Part shown: positions 53,945 through 64,000 of the stretch, in pieces
Layout: every line of letters starts with the position of its first letter
How positions within the stretch are numbered: the stretch's first letter is position 1
DNA from: Pleurodeles waltl
Taxonomy: Eukaryota > Chordata > Amphibia > Caudata > Salamandridae
Assembly: GCF_031143425.1 (NCBI RefSeq)
Contig: NC_090445.1
Coordinates: 818,230,317 to 818,294,316, forward strand
Length of the DNA: 64,000 nt
Direction of reading: 5' to 3'
Program-made: the position numbers and the translations under genes
The notes under the pieces: model-generated
Database searches by the model: none
Seen by the model: only the letters and a program-made list of their open reading frames with translations
Told to the model about the DNA's origin: nothing

Positions 53945-54095
53945 GGCTGTGGGTTCTAGGCCTAAATGCATATTCAATGAAGTTCCAGAATATTAAATGT
54001 TCTAATTCTAATTTTGAGTTTCATTTGTTGCTGCTGTGTATGAGGAGCAGTAAAGGAACAATGCATAATATTGGCCTACGTGCCTAGTCATAAAA
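53945..54095 (-). repeat. Right inverted terminal repeat of DIRS 2
   Basis: Reverse complement of 48556-48700. An internal near-copy of its outer end (GTGCCTTGTCATAAAAT) lies at about 53680. Confidence 0.75.
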
Positions 54096-54249
54096 CATTA
54101 TTTTTTTTCCCATTTAAACTGTGGAAAATCCATTTTAAAGTCTCTTTTCCCGACTGTTTTTAGCCCTATGAGATATCAGTTTGGATCTTAGATGAACTCT
54201 ATAGTGTCTTGAGTTAAGATTATCAATAAATTTGCCATGAATTATAGGG

Positions 54250-55213
54250 ATATGTTTTCTCAGGCTCCAATGCATCTAGTCCCAGCTTTGAACTAAATGT
54301 TTTTTTTTCTGCCCAGCTTTAAATGTGACTTTTTTGCTCTTCTGAACATTAACTTAAATAACTAAGATACTAAGATAGTGTTCAGCTTCATAACAGTATA
54401 ATATGCTTATGTTTCGCTGTACACCCTTGGGCCTGAGATTAAACAAAATTAGATCATCATTATATAAAGGATTCTTAATTTTGATCTTACCGGGAAACCA
54501 TCTGCCACCTCCTAACATCACTTTTCCAACAGAAGAGTGTAAACTGATTAACAATGGAGGGTTTCACGAATGTTTACATTTCTTCAACATACGTTGATGA
54601 TTACCATGATCAAAAGCTATTTGGAATTCAATAAAAACTGTGCCTAGATTGTTTCTTTAGTTGCACATATTTATGTTAAATAGATTGAACAATGGATAGA
54701 TTGTCAAAAGTGGATTCATTGGGTTGAAACCAGATTGTTCTCAGCGTATGATATGTTTTCACAAACCCAGTCTTGTAACTTTGATAAAATGCTCTTTGTA
54801 AAAAATATTCTCCCCACAAAATCAAGTGGAACATATAGTCTATAGATTTGAGGATCGCTGTAGTCCTTATTTGAAAAGTGGAAGAATTAAACTACCAGTC
54901 TAAAATTTTGAAATAGTACCAGTTTTATTACTGAAATCAAAGACCAGGGCCAACAGTCCACCAACCAAGAATAGTCCACCTTTAACTCAGCAATCTGAAT
55001 CTGATCTGGACCCACGGCACCTGAGTGTCTTAGAAAATGGATATAATGGGCAATTTGCTTTGCAGCAGGTGAAAGAATTTCAGTACTAGCTTTGGAGGAA
55101 CACAGCAGCTCTTCAAAGTCCAGCCCAGGATTGGCTACACATAGTTTTGAAATATAACATAGCCGTGGCTCCGTGAGATAGTTACTGATGGGATACTGGT
55201 CTTTGCAGAGCAT
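54250..55213 (-). pseudogene. LINE reverse transcriptase fragment
   Basis: On the minus strand, in order: ILSPAAKQIAHYIHFLRHSG and GPDQIQIAELK (about 55080-54980), FVKTYHTLRTIWFQPNES (about 54750), then PLYNDDLILFNLRPKG (about 54455), in place of the usual Tyr-Ala-Asp-Asp box, and LMFRRAKKSH (about 54340). This is the block order of a LINE polymerase with heavy decay and internal losses. The clade is not determinable by eye. Confidence 0.6.
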
Positions 55214-57109
55214 TGTTTATCTGTAATTTGACAAAGGGATTTTGAGTTTTTATCCCTCACTGCAACCTCCAGATCATGTCAAAGGAGAGGGAAAGTGACT
55301 CAGGATGTGATTAAGATGGCTTCAAGCTTCCCCATTCAGCGAAAAAATAAATTAAAAAAATAATAATAATTCTGGTATGTGCACAGCCTGATTGATTTCA
55401 GACTGGCCATCACTCTAGTGGCCTGCCCACAGCATTGTTTGTAGGAGAGTCAAATAGTGAGTCAGTGGAAGCATGGGGGACAGAAGGCCTGTTAGCGCAT
55501 TGTGTCTTCTGCAGTAGGAGTGCTACTGCCACAGGGCAATGTGACACAACTGCTTTCTTTTGTAGTTAAAAATATGGATGTGATGGCAACATAACATCCT
55601 TTCTTGCTTGTGGTAAGTTATCACAGATGAGTAATGATACAGTGTTCATTTTACAGGCAAGCTTTCCCTTAAGGAGGTACCTGTAGTAATAAAATAAAGG
55701 GCTTTATACAGTCATCTTGTTCTCCCACTTAGTAAACATATATTTTAGACAACTATGTATGCTATATATTTATGTTGACGCTCTATTGCAGGTATATGTA
55801 CATTGGTTCTAACTTGTATATGCCCCAGCAATATTTGTGCTGAGAAGGCAGTGGGACTAACACAGTGGCATTGTAATTCCACTTCATTAATCCTAACCTT
55901 GTTGTATAGCTATTTTAGCCATGTTTTAAACACATTGTTTTAGCTTACTAGGCCTGCTGCTGTGCACTTTAAGCGAGTTACATTTTATTCAGCATTGCTT
56001 TATTTTTATAGCAATAGCCACATTTGCTGTGCTGTTTTATTTTCTTTATCTCATTGTACTTTCGCCTAGGATAGCATCACGTTCTTACTAGGTCACTTTG
56101 TGCCTTCTCCAAGGCAACAGTCAGATAGGGTTGCCAACAAATGTGGTACGCTGCGTTTCTGACCATTCACAGAAAACAAACACTCAAACGTGGGGACCAT
56201 TTCTTTGAATGTCAGTTGCTTTATAATAAAAACACCCCTTTATCTTAGACACGTTAGAGGGAGATTCCAGACAGATGACCATGACTGTATGCGGTTTGCT
56301 GATTGTTCTACTGCAGCTAGTTGCTTAGATGGCCGGACCCTTGATCCACATGGGGATGGTGTCTCTCTAGACTACAGGCTTCATCCTTCGGGTATGAGGG
56401 ATGATGTACCTCCAGGGGGGAAACCCGAAGGGCAGACTAGGCTTATTATGCTGTGCGCAAACATAGTGTAGGTAGGAGAAATATATGTCACTCCTCATGA
56501 CAGTATGGTAGGACTGTTCTTGTGTTTTACTCTTAGTCACCTGCTTGATTTTCTTGTGTTTTATCATCCTAGCTATTGCAATACATGCCTTTTTATCTAA
56601 GATGCATTTACTTCAATAAATCCTTATTGAACTATATTCTGCCTCTGTTGTCTTTGCCTACATGAGACTTTTGATAACTGAAAGAAATGGATGGGATCTG
56701 ATTGACCACGATTCCCCTGAGGAGTTTTCCTTGTCATGTGCCCGATTGCCACAATCATCTTGCCAGAGATGAGGCACTGCTAGTTAGCTGGAGAACCCGG
56801 ATTAGGCCAAATGGTGTCATGTGGAATCATTCTTAGTACCCAACATCCATGTGATCCTGTCTCCCAAATCCAGTATACTCATAGCATAATGAGAACCCAC
56901 ACAACAGCCTCTTCTGACTAGACCATCATAGGCCATTCAAAGTTCTGAAGAAGAGCGCCTTTGTTTGACTTGACACAATAAGCAATGATTTGGTGTGTCA
57001 TGGGCAACCAATTGTGTTTTATGTAGTTGCTTTTTATCAGCTGAAGTGTTCCTGTTTCGTTACAGTTTCACACTGAATGATTAGTTACCTGTTTAGCGAT
57101 GGAAAATAT
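55214..57109. other. AT-rich intergenic sequence, no gene recognised
   Basis: Includes AATAA-rich stretch at 55345-55370. The 93-codon frame at 56190-56471 has no recognised domain; the underlying stretch 56180-56640 ends in AATAAA-like sequence and may be a short interspersed repeat, but no tRNA-like promoter was found. Confidence 0.4.
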
Positions 57110-57700
57110 TCATAGCCCCAACCATCGTCCATAAGCTATATTGTCTCTTATTATCAGGTTAAGATTGCAGTTTGGTGATTTGATCAGGAGAAGGATGTCA
57201 TCGGCATCCATCACAATTGCAAACGGGAGCGGGTAGAGTGGACAACCCTCCGTTGTCCCCATGCTGATCTCAGATTCCTTGGCGGAGCTATATAACAGTT
57301 TGATCCACTGTAGGAAGAGTTTCCCCACCCCATCCTCTCTAGCACAACAAACAGAAATGGCCACTTGATTGAGATAAAACCCCTTTCGGCATCTAAGAAC
57401 GCTGCCACCACCTCCAGCCTCTGGGCCGGTTGGTGTGTGATTGTGAACAGTGCTTGCAGGTTGTCTGCCCAAGATGAATCCTGACTGATTCAGGCACACC
57501 AGGGCAGGCATCAATGGTAATAGTAGGTTGGCTAATAGCGTCATTGGTATTTTGCTCTCCACATTAATTAGGGACGAGGCGATATGAGCTGCAGCTTTCA
57601 CTTTCCTGGGTTTTAGTAGTGATATAACAACAGTCTTCAACACCAAGTCAGGAAGGTTGCCCTTCGGAAATGCCTCCTTAGAGGCAGAGTAGAGTTAGGA
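57110..57700 (-). pseudogene. L1/Tx1-like LINE reverse transcriptase fragment
   Basis: On the minus strand: GNLPDLVLKTVVISLLKP, SSLINVESKIPMTLLANLL, CLNQSGFILGRQPAS (the N-Q-x-G-F-x-x-G-R block typical of L1-type polymerases), and finally MDADDILLLI (the Asp-Asp active site). Frames are largely open but the domain is shortened between the blocks. Different in type from the LINE pieces at 54250 and 58340. Confidence 0.7.
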
Positions 57701-58339
57701 TCAATTCCTCTGCATAAGCTTTTAAAAGCCCCGCCCGAGATGCCTTTGCTACCAAGGGCACTTCCATTTTCTTAGGTGGGAAATTACTCCCTGAATTTCC
57801 TCAACTGTGATTGGCTGACACAGTGTTTCACATTGATCAGGGGCCAACTATTCCAAGCGGATATCACTGAGGAATACATGGATGTCTCGCATAGAGAGGG
57901 ATCTGTTTATCAATTTCTAGTAACCAGCAATCACCTCTTGGTATGGTTCAATTTAGAAAAAGTCGTTTTTACATCTGAAATTGTACAAGATTCAGAATTG
58001 TATACATACTTATGGTAAGAAAGTGGAATATTGATTAGGGTGGATGATAGTTCACCATAAGTAATAATGTCACTGTTCATGTAATAATTTCACTACTCTT
58101 GTTTGGTCCAGTAATTGTTCCAGTAATTTAATCCTGAGCTCAACTACTGGTAGCTATGGCACAGACCAGACAGGCTTATCTTAAGAAAATCTGTAAAGCA
58201 TTTAGAAGTACCACACAGTTAAAATGTCATTGATCTGAGGCCCACCTTTGTTTTGGTATGCAGCCCAATGCTCTGAAGTACTCCCCAGCTGCTGGGTGTT
58301 GACCCACCTCCGTTGGTAGCTATTAAAGGTCTACACTCC
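57701..58339. other. No gene recognised
   Basis: AT-rich spacer between two LINE fragments on opposite strands; the frame at 57776-58018 has no motif. Confidence 0.4.
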
Positions 58340-60005
58340 TGCAATACAGTGCAAGTGCAATTTGGCTCAGTGGGGCAATATAGCCCCCTCTTCCCTATGC
58401 CGTCTGGGGTCTGGCAAGAATGAGTCATGGCCCCCCTTTTATTCAATTTATTTATAAATGATGTTTCTGTCTGTCTGGACGAAACAGGCATAGATTACCC
58501 TAAGCTACTTGGTGTAAAGGTCCCTATATTGTTAGGCAACAATGATGCCACTATCTAAGATGGAAAACTTTATGCATGTTTAGAGTGACATATTTGGTGG
58601 TTTCTGCAGAGGAAAGTGTCTGTCTATTAACTTGAAGAAAACCAAGGCCATGATGTTGAAAACAGGCTTGCAAGTAAACAGACATTTCAAGATTGGGGAA
58701 TTGCTAGAAAAGGTTGATCAGTTCAACTATTTTGGCTTGAGTTTTCATCGCTCACTCAGTTGGCAGCCCCACTTAGAGAAATCTATAGTTAAGTTTAGAC
58801 TGTGCTGCAGTGCCATTCTTATATTTGCCAGAAGGAGAGGTAGCCAGCCCCTCAATACTGTTTTGAGGGTTTATAAAGAGAAAGTAATTGCAGTAGCTCT
58901 CTATGAAGTCAAGATTTGGTGTTACAACAAAGCAAGGGACCTTCAACTTGTTAAAAACAATTTACTGTGTTACTTTCTAAAATTGGATCCTAGGACTCGA
59001 CTATTCCACCTGTAAGCAGAGATAGGTATTACGACCTGTATCACATACAGCCCGCCTTAAAACTTATTCTGTGTTGGATCCGCCTTAATAGAAACCACCT
59101 GGCAATTGTGTATTTACAATTTACCATGGAAGTATTCGCTTTATAACCTATAAAAAGCCAGAACTGGGGGAGCATGTAAGTAAAGTTCTTAATGATATAG
59201 GCTGTGATCATCTCTGGTGGGACCCCAGTCCTTTGAATAGTGAGAGCACTGCAGCTGTTAAAGAGGCACACTGGCAACTGAAATTCACTGTTGCACCTGC
59301 AATGTGAACCCTTTACTGCTGACTATTTTGAGCATTATATCTATAGCCAAGTCCCATGTCTATACTTGCTACTTTATACATAAAGTTCAGGTTAGGATTT
59401 TATTCTAATTTAAGTTTATCATTCTAAATGGGTTGCCCACCTGTCTACCGATTTGTGGGCAAGAAGGCAATATCAGTTTTCCTGCTTTTTTACACAAAAT
59501 ATGTGGGCCAAGACGGAATTTGCTTAGCCAGTCTGTTTAGGAGGGCAGGAATAAGATCTTTTTGCAAGGCCTTATGACTCTGCTACAGGACAGATTATAC
59601 TGCTATAGTTTGCACTGTTGCTTCTTGCATATGGTCTGCTTGGTTTATTTTGAGAAAAGAACATACACAAGGCTGAATCTAGTGCCTGCTTTGTAAATCG
59701 ATTTTATTTGTGCAGTTGACTGACAAAGGATCTTACGTATTATGAATTATGCACTAGAATGAATTTTCATGTGGTTTTATTGTGCTTTTAACACAGATAT
59801 ATCACTGTAATTTGGCCATCATTTCTCAATTTGACTTGTACGTTTTTCAAAGTTGTATTTTTTTGTTTAGACTTTGTACTGTTTTGTATGTTACAGCTAT
59901 AAACTGGAACATCAATAATAAACTTGGCAAATTGGTTAAAACCTTGAAAACACAACACAATCAAAATCAATATGAGGTATGACTCATTACAGTTTTAAAT
60001 AAAAA
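58340..60005 (+). pseudogene. LINE fragment: reverse transcriptase C-terminal half and 3' end
   Basis: GVWQE-stop-VMAPLLFNLFINDV (58410-58470), then LLGNNDATI in place of the Ala-Asp-Asp box (about 58530), INLKKTKAMMLKTG (58630) and VDQFNYFGLSFHRSLSWQPH (58705-58770) are consecutive LINE polymerase blocks. The frame at 58632-59015 is open. The 3' end has AATAATAAACTTGG and an A-rich tail near 59995-60005. The 5' part is missing. Confidence 0.7.
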
Positions 60006-60009
60006 AATT

Positions 60010-62330
60010 TTTAAAAAGCATTATGCACCAACTGCGGTCATCTGGTTGCTCTTGACCAGTACCTAAGCACAAGGTTGATCTCAATGGTGTACTGGTCGGA
60101 AGCAGGGCCAAGTTTGTCTAAGTGGAAAAGTTACTGCGCAGCTTTGACAACATTCAGTGAAATAGGCAGTGGGGCTGGCATCAAGGCAAATGTCTCGACT
60201 TTGATGGACTCCAGCTTCTGGATTGAGCCATTGGTTTTAAACAGGAAAAGGTAGAGTTTTCATGCTCTGGAAGTCTTCATTGTCGAGCAGCTCTTCTTTG
60301 ACGTCAGGGCTGATGAAGCTGCAGATTGGACCTGAAGAGGGCTTAACCTTGCGCATTCTGACGTCCAGAGAAAAATGCAGCTAAAGCTGTGGTGAAGTCG
60401 GGCCCAGAGGCGATGCATCCTTCCTGGATCTGCTGGGCAGGTTGGTCCCAGTCTTTCTATGGTTCTCCAGGTAAAACTTTTGTAGAAACTTTCTAAGTCC
60501 CAGGTTTTCTCTGGATGTTCGGAGGAGTAGACATTGACACACCCAAGTGTCCCAGGACCACAGGAACAGCACTTGGGTGATAGGGTTCAAGACTCACTCT
60601 AGCTGAGATCACAAGCAGTGTCAAGGGCAGGTCCAATTAGAGCTGGTCACATGGGCTCTTCAGGGAAAGGGGTTCTAGCAGATTTTAGTGTCCCTGTAAT
60701 TTAACAGGTGTTCAGCCAACTGACCCTTTTTATGAGTACAATTGGAAGCTGGTACAGCTCTTGGGGCTTTTATCACAGACCTCATAAGTAAGTGAAGTCC
60801 TCCTTCTGATTTCCACAGGTTTAGTAGTGTTCTGACAAGAGTGCTCAAGTGTGCCACATTTATGCCTGCCACTAGCCTGTAGGTAGGCATGACTTCTGGC
60901 CCCTCCCTAACCAATGGGGAGAAGTTTGAAAGGGTACCCTTGCCCACATTTGTAGCAGTTTCTGCATGTACTACTGCAGACTATCCTACAGTGCCCTTTG
61001 AAACCTAAATCCAACATGGTAAAACCTGCTTTCCCCTGTGCAGAGCTCCTGTGCCCACCGTAGTGGTGTGGCCAAAGAAATAAGTAGCACAAAAAGATGA
61101 TGGACGGAGTGCTGAACAATGCAAGCACTCACACCCATTCACAGCTCTGGGTTTAATCCATTGTTCTTTTGCTCACCATGCCACTGAGGTTTGGAACCAA
61201 CCGTATGGAAATCAGTCTTGACACTGTTCCTCATGGGAACAGTCCACTCCGTACTGCCAAGTCAGGTCCTCCTTGGACTGGAAACACGCATCCTGGGACC
61301 GATTTCAGCGTATCACCCTTCATCAGCCAGGGTAGCTTGAATCCAGTGGTAGAGTGAGCACAGGACCCACTTCTGGGCATACCCTTCCCACTTAGGGAAA
61401 CGAAATAAGCAACCCCTCCTTTGTGGTCATTCAAAACTGATTCTGGTTTCAGCACCTTTCCCAATGGGATTGGTGTCTGGTTGACTAAAGGGACAAAGGA
61501 GGCTGGCCTAGGTGTTCACTACATCTGCCTGTGACAGAATAGGCCTCTTTGAAGTTGATTAGGTTCCTGGGTACTGCCAAGATGGTAATTCTGTCAGAGG
61601 TGCCTCTGGAAGCAAGCTCACACTTCCTCAAAGGGGTGTTTCTGCTCCTGGGCGACCACCCAAAGCTTATGCAAATGGGCTTCTAGAGACTTTAGGCAGT
61701 AAAGGGTGACCTTTTAAAAGTACCTTTTGTAAAATATTTAGTACAGTTTAAGACTTTAATTGTGAATTGAGCTTGGAATAAATATTTGAAATAGTCCAAT
61801 AATTAATGTTACAGATGGCTCCGAAGTGGAGATAACATTATTTAATTTAAATATTATATCCCAGTGCTTTCCTGTGGAACACGAGCTACTGTTAAAATAA
61901 CTGTTGGGGACATGCCACTATAAGGACATAATTTATAATAGACACAAACATGACCAACTTTTAAATACCATGCACCCTGCCTCACAGGGCAGTAAAGCCT
62001 ACTTAATGGTGACTTATTAACATTTGAAAGGAGGGTTTTAGGCTTTTCAGAAAGGGTTACTTCGACAGGTCAAAAGTGCAGGTTTAATGCTCCACAGACA
62101 GGCTACAGGAGTAGGCCTACAGTTATGTTTGCACTCTCACTCTAGTGATAGCACAATATGTGATACAATCTACTAGTGACATTTAACTTGCAGTGCCTGT
62201 TCACATTTTATTCCATGTACTAGGGAATTATAGGTAAATTATATATGTCAGTTAGGTTATAGCCAATTTCAATATGTTGTATGGGTGAGAAGGGGTCTGG
62301 TAAGAAGAGTTGCAGTGCACAAAGTCTAAA
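60010..62330 (-). mobile_element. Diverged LTR-like repeat
   Basis: On the minus strand 62330-61900 runs parallel to the 3430-3650 LTR family (GGCTATAACC..., AATTCCCTAGTACATGG, ACTGCAAGTTAAATGTCACT, GCCCTGTGAGGCAGGGTGCA), with considerable divergence. The rest to 60010 has the GC-rich leader style of the other LTRs here. Edges and target duplication not identified. Open frames inside are unsupported. Confidence 0.4.
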
Positions 62331-63253
62331 AGACCAGCAGCATTAGTCCAAAAAATGAGGATGATCATGCAAAAAGAGACATTTTTCTAAAGAGTTTATA
62401 TATTTTTCTGTTGAGGTTAATTTGAAGAGTATCTAAGTATCATTAATATACATGTAGAGTTAGGTGCCCATATTTTGTGATGCATCGGCTCAGAGGCCCT
62501 GTAAAGGTTAATCCTTGTATGTCATTTCATTTCCTGGCCTTGCTTGTTCATAATTGTCAAGATAAAGGGAATACATTTCCTGAAAGAACTTATACAAAAA
62601 GGTACTTCACCATCCCAGATAAGTTTAAACAATGTCCACTTGTTAGTGTTAGTCATCCCTTTGCCTTACTAAAGAAGTTCCCTCTGGGTGCAACAGACCC
62701 CTGCACCATGTATTTGTGCCTTAGACACTTATGTGCCCTACAGAAGGAGTTTCAGGCATTTTTTCTGGCCCCTTCATAGAATCCAAGTGCATGAACACAA
62801 CTTTTGTATCAACCTTATCTCATTGAGCATTCCCTCATTTGAAAGTGGGTGCCCCAAATTAATGGGGCAGCACCTTTGCCTGAGCATGTTACAGATGCAG
62901 GTGCTGAGACAAACAGGCTCTTGATAAGTGTACTAACTGTGTTAACTCCCCATGGTGCCTTATGTGAGGTGGCATAGAGCTCCCGGGTGCTTGAACCAAT
63001 CTCTCCACGGGTGAGTATAGTCATATACTGCAACTTCATGTGGTGGGAAGGCCTTTTTAACCTTAGGGTGATCAGCCAACTGCAGTGAAAGACAGAGCAT
63101 CGGTTTATCGATAAGGTTTTGTTCTCTTCTAGAAACCAAGGTAATGTCAGGGTGCAACTAAGGCTAAAAGGCGAGGGTTGTGGGGATGAAATGAATAGCT
63201 TGGACCTGGATGTTACGCTTTTGCCAGATGAGGACTGACATAGTTGAGATTTG
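62331..63253. other. No gene recognised
   Basis: Contains a short imperfect inverted repeat around 62850-62875 (GGTGCCCCAAATTAATGGGGC). Open frames at 62477-62779 and 62815-63450 (minus) show no domain; the latter runs into the hairpin element. Confidence 0.4.
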
Positions 63254-63386
63254 GGGCCAGATGTAGGAAAATCCGAGTTTGCGACTTGCAAATTGCGAGT
63301 CTGAGCGACTCGCAATTTGCAAGTCGCCAACCCGGATGCAGGATGCTGTCCCTGACACCATCTGAAAATCGAAAGGGGGTTGCAAA

Positions 63387-63418
63387 GACCCACCTCATTA
63401 ATATTAATGAGGTGGGTC
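63387..63418. repeat. 32-bp perfect palindrome in hairpin element
   Basis: GACCCACCTCATTAAT and its exact complement with no loop; extended on both sides by imperfect pairing to 63368-63441 and, outermost, TGCTGTCCC/GGGACAGCA (63344 and 63456). Confidence 0.9.
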
Positions 63419-63582
63419 GCAATTTGCGACCCCCTTCCGATTCGCAGCACTCACTGGGACAGCAGACCACCATGTCTGTGACTGCTTTTGAATAAAGCAG
63501 TTTTTTTTTTTTGTATTGCAGCCCTTTTTCCTTAAAGGAAAACGAGTTGCAATACAAACGAAAAAATGAAACGTTTGTGTTT

Positions 63583-63637
63583 CATTTTTTCAGAGCAGGC
63601 AGTGGTCCATAGGACCACTGCCTGCTCTGAAAAAATG
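63583..63637. repeat. 26-bp perfect stem, 3-nt loop
   Basis: 63583-63608 pairs exactly with 63612-63637 around ATA. Its left arm overlaps the right arm of the preceding hairpin (63580-63591), so the two structures compete. Confidence 0.9.
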
Positions 63638-63646
63638 TTTACAGGG

Positions 63647-63699
63647 CCATTCACAAAAGGGAAGGGGTCCCCTGGGGACCCCTTCCCTTTTGTGAATGG
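63647..63699. repeat. 26-bp perfect stem, 1-nt centre
   Basis: 63647-63672 pairs exactly with 63674-63699 around a single T; core GGGGTCCCCTGGGGACCCC. Confidence 0.9.
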
Positions 63700-63823
63700 G
63701 TTATCACCCATTTGAAATGGGTGCTAACTGCGAATTGCTTTGCGATCGCGGTCACAAAGCAATTCTACATCGCGATGTGAATCACAAATAGGAAGGGCAA
63801 CACCCCTTCCTATTTGTGAGTCA

Positions 63824-63876
63824 CATTCCCATTTTGCAAGTCGGTAACCAGGTTACCGACTCGCAAAATGGGAATG
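63824..63876. repeat. 25-bp stem with one mismatch
   Basis: 63824-63848 pairs with 63852-63876 (CATTCCCATTTTGC... against its complement), loop CAG, one mismatch. Confidence 0.88.
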
Positions 63877-63890
63877 AGCATCGCGATGTG

Positions 63891-63941
63891 CTTTTTGCAT
63901 GGCGCAAACAGTGAATTTCACTGTTTGCACCATGCAAAAAG
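63891..63941. repeat. 25-bp stem with one mismatch
   Basis: 63891-63915 pairs with 63917-63941 (CTTTTTGCATGG... against its complement) with a single-base centre, the last hairpin before the right terminal repeat. Confidence 0.88.
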
Positions 63942-64000
63942 CTTCGTACATCTGGCCCTTGTTTCCTTGAGGTTAGTAATGAAAATGTTTGGCTCAAACA

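Larger units (their letters stand above)
48556..54095 (+). mobile_element. DIRS-like retrotransposon 2, decayed
   Basis: Bounded by inverted repeats of about 150 bp: 48556-48700 and 53945-54095. These share, among others, GGCCAATATTATGCATTG and its complement, and CAGCAGCAAC. Between them, on the plus strand, are gag-like, reverse transcriptase, RNase H and tyrosine recombinase remnants in DIRS order. An internal block at 53660-53790 resembles the element ends and is the likely internal complementary region. It is heavily mutated. Confidence 0.8.
63254..63958. mobile_element. MITE-like element made of a chain of about twelve hairpins (705 bp)
   Basis: Ends GGGCCAGATGTA and TACATCTGGCCC form 12-bp perfect inverted repeats flanked by TTG (63251-63253 and 63959-63961). 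Inside, hairpins follow head to tail: 63281-63327, 63344-63464, 63481-63501, 63510-63558, 63560-63591, 63583-63637, 63647-63699, 63706-63722, 63732-63765, 63782-63819, 63824-63876 and 63891-63941. Short perfect palindromes ACATCGCGATGT (63767) and CATCGCGATG (63879) lie between. Roughly two thirds of the bases are in stems. The arms of different hairpins are not copies of each other. No protein is encoded. Confidence 0.85.

Noticed and set aside
56190..56471. 93-codon frame
   Set aside because: No domain or homology recognised; possibly part of a short repeat, but no tRNA-derived promoter or poly(A) tail was clear enough to call a SINE.
63254..63958. CRISPR-like array or riboswitch
   Set aside because: There are hairpins but no repeated unit with unique spacers, and the genome is eukaryotic.

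Overview
This window reads as a piece of a very large, transposon-filled vertebrate genome, most likely a salamander and probably a newt. It has long Gypsy-type LTRs, DIRS tyrosine-recombinase elements, non-LTR retrotransposon remnants and two long Harbinger/PIF DNA transposons that carry Myb/SANT-like genes. Harbinger elements with Myb-like genes are reported to be greatly expanded in the newt Pleurodeles waltl. The species call is an inference, because no species-specific gene is visible. There are no bacterial operons, tRNA or rRNA genes or CRISPR arrays. Only one short stretch, around 20.2-20.4 kb, looks like it could be a host gene (promoter plus first coding exon).

Layout. 1-795: minus-strand LTR, cut by the window edge. 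1185-1560: degenerate tandem repeat. 3240-8665: old, broken Gypsy element (LTR, gag, protease, integrase; no reverse transcriptase) followed by an inverted LTR piece. 9507-18702: Harbinger copy A, with matching terminal inverted repeats and a TTT target duplication. Its two-exon transposase is on the plus strand. One Myb/SANT-like gene lies antisense inside the 5.2-kb transposase intron, and a second lies antisense downstream. Three minisatellite arrays also sit in that intron. 20327-20409: candidate host exon. 21414-35197: minus-strand DIRS element, split by a young 9250-bp LTR element (24796-34045). That element has 3146-bp LTRs that differ at only about 7 positions, and it encodes Gag and protease but no polymerase or integrase.

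35795-45990: a plus-strand Gypsy gag, split by Harbinger copy B (36092-45445, ATA duplication). Copy B is itself split by a 2688-bp solo LTR (39761-42448, GTGAG duplication). 47640-55213: a minus-strand LINE that appears to be split by a second, decayed DIRS element (48556-54095). 57110-60005: two more LINE fragments. 60010-62330: diverged minus-strand LTR-like sequence. 63254-63958: a MITE-sized element built almost wholly from a head-to-tail chain of about twelve hairpins.

How the parts work together. The window is a record of nested insertions rather than a pathway. Harbinger copies A and B share one gene plan: an 83-nt first transposase exon next to the left inverted repeat, a Myb gene antisense within the intron, the catalytic exon, then another antisense Myb gene. 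Established Harbinger biology needs a DDE nuclease and a Myb-like DNA-binding partner; here there appear to be two such partners. The young LTR element keeps an intact gag-protease frame but would need enzymes supplied from elsewhere. The older Gypsy at 5.3-8.2 kb shows that a related family once carried an integrase.
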